From Pseudomonadota bacterium (GTDB taxonomy: Bacteria > Pseudomonadota > Gammaproteobacteria > Burkholderiales > Thiobacillaceae), in NCBI GenBank assembly GCA_021802595.1, contig JAJZRT010000311.1, positions 1 through 5,369 on the forward strand: 5,369 nt of DNA. Direction: 5' to 3'. Positions 1-5,369 of this stretch are shown piece by piece (within the stretch, counting starts at the first letter, position 1; each line of letters begins with the position of its first letter). The notes under the pieces are model-generated. The model was not told where the DNA came from. It saw only the letters and a program-made list of their open reading frames with translations, and did no database searches. Both the position numbers and the translations under genes were made by a program.

Positions 1-163
1 CCGCCCCGCCCTTGATGGAATGCGCGGCACGGAAGATCGCATTGAGGTCCTCGCTGTCCGGCGCGGACACGTCGATAGCCAGCAGGAGCTTCTCCATTTC
101 GGCGAGCAGTTCGTCTGCCTCGTCGAAGAACACCTGGTAGAACTGGCTCATGTCAATCGTCAT
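1..163 (-). CDS. cheA: Chemotaxis histidine kinase CheA, N-terminal fragment (Hpt/P1 domain), cut by the left window edge
   Basis: CheA is the cytoplasmic kinase of the chemotaxis array; receptors control its autophosphorylation and it passes phosphate to CheY and CheB. Only the first 54 codons are in the window, covering about half of the P1 histidine phosphotransfer domain. Visible are an opening close to the E. coli protein (SQFYQVFFDEADELL, residues 6-20) and the phosphorylation-site segment FRAAHSIKGGA (44-54). The histidine is residue 48, the same number as the phosphorylated His48 of E. coli CheA. The ATG at 163 is supported by a GGAG seven bases upstream (171-174) and by the alignment with E. 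coli; a second Met at codon 5 is a less likely start. The gene lies 45 bases after cheY with no terminator between, so the two are probably co-transcribed. The kinase, dimerisation and CheW-binding domains must lie beyond the left edge. Confidence 0.95.
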   Translation of the reverse strand, partial: MTIDMSQFYQVFFDEADELLAEMEKLLLAIDVSAPDSEDLNAIFRAAHSIKGGA

Positions 164-170
164 TCTTATA

Positions 171-174
171 CTCC
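171..174 (-). promoter_or_regulatory. Ribosome binding site of cheA
   Basis: GGAG on the minus strand, seven bases before the ATG at 163. It supports this start over the in-frame Met at codon 5. Confidence 0.65.
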
Positions 175-208
175 GTCTCGTCACGCTGCATGTCTGGACG
201 CGGCACCC

Positions 209-574
209 TCAGCCGATCAGTTTCTTCACCACCTCGGTCAGGCGTGCCGGATCGAAGGGCTTGACCAGCCAGCCGCTGGCGCCTGCCGCCCGGCCCATCG
301 CCTTGATGTCGTCGCCCGACTCGGTGGTCAGCATCAGGATCGGCACGCTCTGGTAGCTCTTCATGGCACGAAGCGCCTTGATCAGGCTCAGGCCGTCCAT
401 GCCCGGCATGTTCTGGTCGGTCAGCACCAGATCGACGGTCTGCTGCCGGGCCTTGTTGAGGCCATCCTGGCCGTCCACGGCCTCGATCACCCCATAGCCG
501 GCCGCCTTCAGGCTGAAGGAGAGCATCTGGCGCAGCGAACCCGAGTCGTCCACTGCAAGTATTGTTTTCGTCAT
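209..574 (-). CDS. cheY: Single-domain chemotaxis response regulator of the CheY family
   Basis: A receiver domain with no output domain, 121 residues, which is normal for CheY. It would take phosphate from CheA, encoded just downstream, and carry the signal in the cytoplasm. All receiver key residues are present: acidic pair Asp9-Asp10, phospho-acceptor Asp53 in LTDQNMPGMDG (51-61), Thr83 in MLTTES, and Lys105 in the segment WLVKPF. Each is offset by four from E. coli CheY (12/13, 57, 87, 109). The position matching E. coli Tyr106 is Trp102, a visible difference on the switch face. The reading frame is open to 622, but the start is placed at 574, the second of two adjacent ATGs, because AGGAG lies five bases before it; the first ATG at 577 would have only two bases of spacing. 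The residues upstream of 577 do not resemble a receiver. It could be a flagellar-motor CheY or a second, signal-sink type CheY; the context with cheA favours chemotaxis either way. Confidence 0.9.
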   Translation of the reverse strand: MTKTILAVDDSGSLRQMLSFSLKAAGYGVIEAVDGQDGLNKARQQTVDLVLTDQNMPGMDGLSLIKALRAMKSYQSVPILMLTTESGDDIKAMGRAAGASGWLVKPFDPARLTEVVKKLIG

Positions 575-579
575 CATGG

Positions 580-584
580 CTCCT
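580..584 (-). promoter_or_regulatory. Ribosome binding site of cheY, deciding between two adjacent ATGs
   Basis: AGGAG on the minus strand, five bases before the second ATG (574) and two before the first (577). This spacing favours initiation at 574. Confidence 0.6.
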
Positions 585-625
585 GCTACATTCGTTGGCG
601 GGTCATGCCCGCGTATTTCCAAATC

Positions 626-1189
626 TCAAAACAGTTCGATGTCGCCGCTTTCCATGTGGCGCTGGTTGACCGTGCTGCGCACGCCGCTCCCCAGTGCGGT
701 GCAGCGCGTGCCGACCTGGTTGCTGATGTGGTTCAGCATGGCCTGCATCGCTTCGTTGCCGCTTTCAGGCTGGTCGGCCGAACCGTTGGTGCCCAGTGCC
801 CCGAACACGTCCCGCAACCCGGCCAGGTGCTGCACCATCCGTCCGATCAGCTGGCTGGTCATGTCCTGGAACTGCAGCCCCGTGATGGCGGCGCTGACGT
901 GCCGGCCAATCTCCTCGCGCAGCGCCTCCAGGCGCGCCGCCTGCTCGGGCGCCGGTATTTCGGCCGCCAGCATGCCCTTCAGGGTTTCCTGCTGCAGGTC
1001 GACTGCGTGGTGAATCGCCATGAAGCTGGCGCACAGCTTCTTGATCGCCTCGCCCAGCAACGCATCCATCTGCACCAGGTCGCGCTCGACCTCGGCCAGG
1101 TGCTGGTCGCCATGGGCTGACACCCCCGACAGCAGGCGCATGACCTGGGTATTCATCAACTCGTCGGGCCGGGATTCGCGGGAGAACAT
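626..1189 (-). CDS. CheZ-like chemotaxis protein, candidate CheY-phosphate phosphatase (divergent)
   Basis: A 187-residue soluble protein, predicted mostly helical, with no signal peptide or membrane segment. Residues 104-119 carry LQFQDMTSQLIGRM, which closely matches the catalytic helix of E. coli CheZ (AQDFQDLTGQVIKRMM). The two catalytic residues of CheZ, Asp143 and Gln147, correspond to Asp109 and Gln113 here. The last residues, SGDIELF (181-187), are acidic then hydrophobic, recalling the C-terminal tail with which CheZ binds CheY. The rest has little obvious likeness to CheZ; it is somewhat shorter than the roughly 214 residues of the E. coli protein. The gene sits 8 bases after flgL and 51 bases before the cheY start, a fitting place for a protein that acts on CheY. 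The FQD-type segment also occurs in other chemotaxis-associated helical proteins, so phosphatase activity is inference. Start is uncertain: neither the ATG at 1189 nor the one at 1156 (codon 12) has a strong ribosome site; 1189 is kept because it lies close to the flgL stop and may be translationally coupled. Confidence 0.7.
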   Translation of the reverse strand: MFSRESRPDELMNTQVMRLLSGVSAHGDQHLAEVERDLVQMDALLGEAIKKLCASFMAIHHAVDLQQETLKGMLAAEIPAPEQAARLEALREEIGRHVSAAITGLQFQDMTSQLIGRMVQHLAGLRDVFGALGTNGSADQPESGNEAMQAMLNHISNQVGTRCTALGSGVRSTVNQRHMESGDIELF

Positions 1190-1197
1190 GACAGCGC

Positions 1198-2097
1198 TTA
1201 GAGCAGTTTGAAGAGCGACAGGCTGGAGGTCTGCACGAAGGATTTCTGCGCGGCCTCCAGCGTCATCTGCTGCTTCGACAGATCGGTCAGCGCCTGGGTG
1301 TAATCGAGATCCTGCAGATTGGACAGCGTCTGGCTGTACTGGAGGTTCTTGTCGGAGCCCGCGCTGTCGAGCGCATCGAGTTCCTGCAGGCGCGAACCGA
1401 CCGAGGCGCGTACCGAGGACACGTTGTTCAAGGCCAGCGTCAGTTTGCTGTCGGCCGTTGCCAGGGCGGCACTCAGGCCCGCGGTTCCCGGCGTGTTCAA
1501 CTGGGTGATGAGGTCGTTCAGCGTCTTGAACATGTCCTGGCCGCCGCCCTGGAACACCGCCTGGCCCTGGCTGCTGACGGCCATCTGGCGGGTGGCATCG
1601 ACCTGGACCAGACGCTGCCCCTGGTCGCCCTGGTACTGGACGCCGGTGGCGGTCTGGGCGAACGGGGGCGTAGCGGTCTGGAAACCCGAAAACAGATAAT
1701 TTCCCTGCCCGTCGCGGGTGTTGGCCAGCCCCACGAGCTGATTCAGGTTGCTTTGCAATGCGGTCGCGATGGAGGCGCGTTCGCTGTCGCCCAGGTTTCC
1801 GTTGCCCGCCGAAATGGCCGTGGTTTTCACGTTCTGCAGCAGTTCCGTCACGCTCGCCAGGGTGCTGTCCACCGCGACCAGCGAATCCTTGGCATAGCCA
1901 CGGTTGGTGCCGTACTGCGTGTTGAGCGCCTGCGACTGTGTCACCTCGAGCGCCCGCGCGGCCGCGATCGGATCGTCCGACGGCGTGAGGACGCGGCGGC
2001 CGGTCGCAAGCTGCTGCTGCGTCTTGTTCAGGCTCAGCTGCAGGTCGCCGATACGGGCAGCGCCGGAGTCGAACAGGGTCTGGGTGCTGATGCGCAT
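1198..2097 (-). CDS. flgL: Flagellar hook-associated protein 3 (hook-filament junction protein FlgL)
   Basis: FlgL forms the outer of the two junction rings between hook and filament; it is exported through the flagellar secretion channel and assembles on FlgK. The 299-residue product is a typical FlgL length. The N-terminal flagellin-like helix starts at MRISTQ and contains ATGRRVLTPSDDPIAAAR (31-48), the hallmark segment of flagellin and FlgL proteins. NYLFSG (133-138) marks the start of the central domain. The C-terminal coiled-coil region includes SVGSRLQELDAL (232-243) and runs from LDYTQALTDLS (264-274) to the end at SLFKLL. There is no cleavable signal peptide, as expected for this export route. 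The start lies 5 bases after the flgK stop; the ribosome site is weak (AGGAC about ten bases upstream), so translation may be coupled to flgK. Confidence 0.96.
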   Translation of the reverse strand: MRISTQTLFDSGAARIGDLQLSLNKTQQQLATGRRVLTPSDDPIAAARALEVTQSQALNTQYGTNRGYAKDSLVAVDSTLASVTELLQNVKTTAISAGNGNLGDSERASIATALQSNLNQLVGLANTRDGQGNYLFSGFQTATPPFAQTATGVQYQGDQGQRLVQVDATRQMAVSSQGQAVFQGGGQDMFKTLNDLITQLNTPGTAGLSAALATADSKLTLALNNVSSVRASVGSRLQELDALDSAGSDKNLQYSQTLSNLQDLDYTQALTDLSKQQMTLEAAQKSFVQTSSLSLFKLL

Positions 2098-2102
2098 GAT
2101 AT

Positions 2103-4010
2103 TTACCGTCCTATCGTGAGCAGAACGTCGAACAACTGGCTGGCAATCTGCATGACCTTGCCGGCAGCCTGGTAGGCCTGCTGATAGCGCAGCAGATTGG
2201 CCGCCTCCTCGTCGAGGTTGACGCCCGACTCGTTTTGCACCGACTGGGTGGCCTCGGTGAGCAGTTTCCCGGCGGCGCCGCTGGTCACCTCGAGTTCACG
2301 GGTCTTGTTGCCGATCTGGCTGACGAACTGCGAATACGCCCCCTGGAAGCTGGTGCTGCCGTTGCCCAGCGTATTGGCGGTCTGCAACCCTCCCAGCAGC
2401 AGGGCATTGCGGCTGTCGCCCAGCCCGCCCGTATTGGGCCCCACGGTGAAGCTGTCGCCGGCAGCCGGGGTTCCGCTGATCGTGGTGCTCCAGCCGTTGT
2501 AGCTGATCGTCGCGCCGGGCGTGTATGTGAGGCCGGTCGGGTTGCCCGTGCCGGTTCCCGTCACATTGAAGGTCGTCGGCGACGTAAAGGTGATCGTGAC
2601 GGGCTGCTGCAGATTGGCGTTGGGCGGCGGCGGCGTGTTGACGCTGCCTGCACCGATGGTGCCCGTGCCGGTGTTCCCGGCGGTCGCCGCCGCGCGGATG
2701 GGCGCTGCGGCCGCGAGCAGGGCCGGATCGGTGATCGCCGCGCCCAGACCGGACGCGCCATTGACGGTCGGACGAATCAGGAAGCTGTCGCCCGCCGCGG
2801 GGGCCGTCGACACATTGAGGGTCACGCCGTCCACGGTCTTCGGAAGCGCCGCGGGCGCGAAGGTCGTGGCGGTATTGTCGGACAGCCGGGTCAGCGTGTA
2901 ATTGGCTCCGTCATACTGCAAACGGTAATCGCTGGTGGTCAGCGCGTTGGCGTCGCTGATGCTGGCGGTCACGGTGGCCGAGCCGGTATTGGCCGCATTG
3001 GCGTTGACCTTGGGTGCCGCCAGCGTGAACAGGTCGCCCCCCAGGTTGCCGTTGAGATCCTGTCCCAGGCGATGCTGCGCATTGATCGTGCTGGCCATCC
3101 CGATGGCCACCCGCCCGAGGGCGTTCTGTGCCGGTTCGAGCGTCTTGCTGCGGAAATCGAGCAGGCCGCCCAGGCTACCGCCTGCGAGACTCGACTCGCC
3201 GATGAGGACCGTGCTGCCGTTGCTGGCCTGGTAGGCCACCTCGATTTTCGAGGGATCGGTGGGAGAAGCCACGCTGCTGAGCCTGGAGGTCGTCACTCCC
3301 ACCACCAGCGGCTGGCCATTGCCGATGAACACGTTGTAGGAACCGTCGCCCTGCCTGACGACCGTCGCCTTGATATCCTTGTTCAGGTTCATCACCAGCT
3401 GGTCGCGCTGATCGAGCAGGTCGTTGGGCGGCTGGCCGGTCGCACGCTGAGCCTTGCCGATGGCGTCGTTCAGCTGTGCAATCTGGTCGGCATAGGAGTT
3501 GATTTCGGTAACGCTTGACTGGATCTGGCTGTTGACCCCCTTGTCCATTTCGTCGAGCCGGCCGGCCAGGCTCTGGAAACGCGCAACCAGCGAATCGGCC
3601 GACGACAGGACCGACTGGCGCGCCGGCACGCTCGATGGATTCGAGGCGACGTTCTGGATTCCGCTGAAAAAATCCTGCAACGCCGGCGACAGGCCGGATG
3701 CCGGATCGGACAGCAGGTTGTCGATCTGCCGGATCTGCGTGTAATAGCTGTCGAGCCCGCTTTTCGAGGCTTGCGCCGACTGGGCCTGCACGCCCAGATA
3801 ATCGTTGTATACGCGCTGGATAGTGGAGACGTCGGTGCCCTGCCCCAGGAAGCCGTAGCCGAAATTCTGCGCCTGGGCGGCGCCCTGGATCACGACCTGG
3901 CGGCTGTATCCCGGCGTCGACGCATTTGCGATGTTGTGGCTGGTCGTGCTGAGCCCCACCTGTGCGGCAGTGAGGGCGCTCTGGCCGATACTGAGGATGT
4001 TGGTAGCCAT
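2103..4010 (-). CDS. flgK: Flagellar hook-associated protein 1 (hook-filament junction protein FlgK)
   Basis: FlgK is the junction protein that assembles on the distal end of the hook, beneath FlgL. The N-terminus has the rod/hook-family segment NIANASTPGYSRQ (26-38). The C-terminus has SGVNLDEEAANLLRYQQAYQ (595-614) followed by a helix ending in QLFDVLLTIGR, both classic for FlgK. At 635 residues it is longer than the E. coli protein (about 547). The extra length lies in a Thr/Gly/Ala-rich, probably beta-stranded middle region, about 338-528, with two similar modules that both end in PAAGDSF (404-410 and 515-521); a four-proline run (460-463) lies inside the second. The start is fixed by a TAG codon directly before the ATG. 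No good ribosome site is seen, which is odd for an abundant structural protein. The gene is preceded by a sigma-28 promoter and followed by flgL after 5 bases. Confidence 0.97.
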   Translation of the reverse strand: MATNILSIGQSALTAAQVGLSTTSHNIANASTPGYSRQVVIQGAAQAQNFGYGFLGQGTDVSTIQRVYNDYLGVQAQSAQASKSGLDSYYTQIRQIDNLLSDPASGLSPALQDFFSGIQNVASNPSSVPARQSVLSSADSLVARFQSLAGRLDEMDKGVNSQIQSSVTEINSYADQIAQLNDAIGKAQRATGQPPNDLLDQRDQLVMNLNKDIKATVVRQGDGSYNVFIGNGQPLVVGVTTSRLSSVASPTDPSKIEVAYQASNGSTVLIGESSLAGGSLGGLLDFRSKTLEPAQNALGRVAIGMASTINAQHRLGQDLNGNLGGDLFTLAAPKVNANAANTGSATVTASISDANALTTSDYRLQYDGANYTLTRLSDNTATTFAPAALPKTVDGVTLNVSTAPAAGDSFLIRPTVNGASGLGAAITDPALLAAAAPIRAAATAGNTGTGTIGAGSVNTPPPPNANLQQPVTITFTSPTTFNVTGTGTGNPTGLTYTPGATISYNGWSTTISGTPAAGDSFTVGPNTGGLGDSRNALLLGGLQTANTLGNGSTSFQGAYSQFVSQIGNKTRELEVTSGAAGKLLTEATQSVQNESGVNLDEEAANLLRYQQAYQAAGKVMQIASQLFDVLLTIGR

Positions 4011-4063
4011 CTATCTGGTCGCAAGGGTCATGGGGAAAGGGGATATGCGTTCGCTTGACAGGT

Positions 4064-4090
4064 GAATCGGCCAAACCGGACTTTTCTTGA
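4064..4090 (-). promoter_or_regulatory. Sigma-28 (FliA) promoter for flgK-flgL and probably the che genes downstream
   Basis: Read on the minus strand: -35 element TCAAGAAA (4090-4083), an 11-base spacer, and -10 element GCCGATTC (4071-4064). The known flagellar sigma-28 consensus is TAAAGTTT-N11-GCCGATAA, with TCAAG a common -35 variant, so the spacing is exact and six of the eight -10 bases match. Transcription would begin near 4057, giving a leader of about 47 bases before the flgK ATG at 4010. The -35 begins one base after the flgJ stop codon. Late (class 3) expression of flgKL from a sigma-28 promoter is established in enteric bacteria. Confidence 0.85.
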
Positions 4091-4091
4091 G

Positions 4092-5018
4092 TCAGGTCGT
4101 TTCGACCAGTCGAATCACCCCCATCAGCTTCCGGGCATACCCCGGGTCGGTGGCATAGCCAGCCTGCTGCAGGCCCTGCGCGAAGCCGGCGGCATCCTGT
4201 CCCTGGGCGATCGCGCTCTGGTAGCGCGCATTGCTGCGCAGCAGGCTGGCATAGTCGCGGAAGGCGTCGGCGTAGGAATCGTAGGCACGGAAGCTGTCGA
4301 CCTGCTTCTGCGGCTTGCCGTTGACGTATTCGGTGGTGACGACGTCGACGGTGCGGCCCTTCCAGCCGCCACCCGCCTTGATGCCGAACAGGTTGTAGCT
4401 GTTCTGGCCGTCGGCCCCGCGGATCTCGTTGCGGCCCCAGCCGGTTTCCAGCGCCGCCTGCCCCATCATGAAGCTGGCGGGAATGCCGCTGCTGGCGCTC
4501 GCTGCCTGGGCATGCGGCAGCAGTTTCTGCACGAAGGCCCCAACATGCGCAGGGGCCTTGAGCCGCAGGGGATCGGCGTCCCCTTGGGCGCCCGCCGGCG
4601 CCGGCAGTAGTGGGATGCCATCTTGCGGGGCCTGAACGCGCAGCCCCTCTTGCGGCGCATTCAGCGGCAGGCCGGCCTTGCCTTCAGGCGCTGCCCCGTC
4701 GACCGCGGGCGCATTCAGGGTGCGCGAAAGCTGGCGCACCATCATGTCGGCCAGGCCGATGCCGCGGCTGGCGAGTTTCTGCGTCAGCTGCTGGTCGAGC
4801 ATTGCGGTGTACATGCGGGTCTGTTCGCTGTCGAACATGCCGTCCTGCGGCGTTGCCTCACGCATGCTTTTCATCAGCATGTTCATGAACACCGCCTCGA
4901 ACTGCTGCGCCGCCGCCTTCAGTGCCTCGGGCGAGGACTGCTTCGCCTCCAGCTTGAGCTGGCTCACGCCCTGGACGTCGAGCGCGAACTTGGAGGTGAG
5001 GTCGGCGCCGCCGATCAT
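4092..5018 (-). CDS. flgJ: Flagellar rod-assembly protein and peptidoglycan hydrolase FlgJ (dual domain)
   Basis: FlgJ caps the growing rod in the periplasm and cuts the peptidoglycan layer so the rod can pass. The 308-residue product has both domains of the Salmonella-type protein. The N-terminal rod-scaffold domain is about residues 28-103, with AAAQQFEAVFMNMLMKSMR (35-53) and a FDSEQTRMYTAMLDQQL segment (62-78). An Ala/Pro/Gly-rich linker covers about 104-152, and a C-terminal glucosaminidase domain (GH73 type) about 157-306. Glu191 in QAALETGWG is the expected catalytic acid; Glu230 (TTEY) and Asp255 (FRDY) fall at the positions of Salmonella Glu223 and Asp248, all offset by seven from Salmonella (Glu184). 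No signal peptide is seen, as expected for export through the flagellar channel. The ATG directly follows the flgI TGA and has a very strong ribosome site inside flgI. Confidence 0.97.
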   Translation of the reverse strand: MIGGADLTSKFALDVQGVSQLKLEAKQSSPEALKAAAQQFEAVFMNMLMKSMREATPQDGMFDSEQTRMYTAMLDQQLTQKLASRGIGLADMMVRQLSRTLNAPAVDGAAPEGKAGLPLNAPQEGLRVQAPQDGIPLLPAPAGAQGDADPLRLKAPAHVGAFVQKLLPHAQAASASSGIPASFMMGQAALETGWGRNEIRGADGQNSYNLFGIKAGGGWKGRTVDVVTTEYVNGKPQKQVDSFRAYDSYADAFRDYASLLRSNARYQSAIAQGQDAAGFAQGLQQAGYATDPGYARKLMGVIRLVETT

Positions 5019-5369
5019 TCAGATCACCTCCAGTTCCGCGTGCAGCGCACCCGAGGCCTTCAGGGCCTGCAGGATCGCCAGCAGGTCCTGCGGCGTCGCG
5101 CCGATGGAATTCAGCGCCTTCACCACATCGGCGAGCGACGCGCTGTTCCGGAGCAGCATGACTTCGCCCGGCTGCTGGCGGATCTCGATCTGCGACTGCG
5201 CGGTGACCACCGTCTCGCCCTTGGAGAACGGCGCCGGCTGGCTGATGACCGGCTGGGTATTGATGATGACCGACAGGTTGCCGTGAGACACCGCGCTGGG
5301 ATCCAGCATGACCGCCTGGTTCATCACCACGGAGCCGGTCCGCGCGTTGATGATGACCTTGGCCATGCC
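5019..5369 (-). CDS. flgI: Flagellar P-ring protein FlgI, C-terminal fragment, cut by the right window edge
   Basis: FlgI forms the P-ring around the rod in the peptidoglycan layer of Gram-negative flagella. The last 116 residues are visible, about a third of a usual FlgI of roughly 370. Diagnostic pieces, counted from the first visible residue, are KVIINARTGSVVM (4-16), SHGNLSVII (28-36), SQPAPFSKGETVV (43-55) and the end segment ATPQDLLAILQALKASGAL (91-109), followed by the terminal HAELEVI. The frame stays open to the window edge, so the Met codon at 5366 is internal and not the start. The stop is directly followed by the flgJ ATG, which suggests coupled translation. The N-terminal signal peptide expected for this periplasmic protein lies outside the window. 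Confidence 0.96.
   Translation of the reverse strand, partial: GMAKVIINARTGSVVMNQAVMLDPSAVSHGNLSVIINTQPVISQPAPFSKGETVVTAQSQIEIRQQPGEVMLLRNSASLADVVKALNSIGATPQDLLAILQALKASGALHAELEVI
5022..5031 (-). promoter_or_regulatory. Strong ribosome binding site of flgJ, inside the 3' end of flgI
   Basis: GGAGGTGATC on the minus strand is a ten-base perfect complement to the usual bacterial 16S rRNA 3' tail (GAUCACCUCC). GGAGG ends eight bases before the flgJ ATG at 5018. The same bases encode the last residues of FlgI (E-V-I), so they serve two purposes. Confidence 0.85.

Noticed and set aside
164..208. Possible promoter in the cheY-cheA gap
   Set aside because: I see no sigma-28 or convincing sigma-70 elements in these 45 bases; only the cheA ribosome site is supported.
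598..612. Inverted repeat GCGGG-TCATG-CCCGC between the CheZ-like gene and cheY
   Set aside because: A five-base stem with a five-base loop, no T-tract and no extension; too short for a terminator and likely by chance in GC-rich DNA.
575..622. N-terminal extension of CheY from an ATG at 622
   Set aside because: The extra residues do not match a receiver domain, no ribosome site supports 622, and AGGAG points to the ATG at 574.
20..1120. Long open frame on the plus strand (366 codons) opposite cheA, cheY and the CheZ-like gene
   Set aside because: It spans several well-supported minus-strand genes and their gaps, is rich in His, Arg and Ala, and matches no family I know.
2235..3518. Long open frame on the plus strand (427 codons) opposite flgK
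   Set aside because: Arg/Gly/Ala-rich composition with no recognisable domain; it is the antisense shadow of a clear flgK in high-GC DNA.
3175..4074. Second minus-strand open frame of 299 codons overlapping the 5' half of flgK
   Set aside because: It is the +1-type shifted reading of flgK, with Arg/Pro/Gly-rich sequence and no domain; the flgK frame is unambiguous.

Overview
The window is a compact, single-strand stretch of flagellar and chemotaxis genes, all read on the minus strand (right to left). The GC-rich sequence, the protein similarities and the order flgI-flgJ-flgK-flgL followed by chemotaxis genes point to a motile, Gram-negative proteobacterium with a P-ring. A betaproteobacterium is most likely; this is inferred from general protein character, not from a search. 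No mobile element, CRISPR array, tRNA, rRNA or phage gene is visible, and no stretch over 300 bases lacks a gene. The longest non-coding gap is 81 bases.

In transcription order: (1) the C-terminal third of FlgI, the P-ring protein, cut by the right edge. (2) FlgJ, a two-domain rod-assembly protein and peptidoglycan hydrolase, whose ATG follows the flgI stop directly and whose ribosome site lies in the last flgI codons. (3) An 81-base gap holding a near-consensus sigma-28 (FliA) promoter. (4) FlgK and (5) FlgL, the two hook-filament junction proteins, 5 bases apart. (6) A 187-residue, mostly helical protein with a CheZ-like F-Q-D-x-T-x-Q segment and an acidic-hydrophobic C-terminus. (7) A single-domain CheY-type response regulator. 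(8) The first 54 residues of the histidine kinase CheA with its phosphorylated histidine, cut by the left edge.

The genes form one story. FlgI and FlgJ belong to basal-body building (middle genes). At the sigma-28 promoter, expression can switch to late genes: the filament junction proteins FlgK and FlgL and, with no visible terminator in between, the chemotaxis switch genes. CheA would phosphorylate the CheY-type regulator, and the unnamed protein just before cheY is a good candidate for the phosphatase that resets it.

I found no wholly new system. The points most worth a second look are the divergent CheZ-like protein, the sigma-28 promoter that appears to tie flgKL to the che genes, and the tryptophan in CheY at the position of E. 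coli Tyr106.
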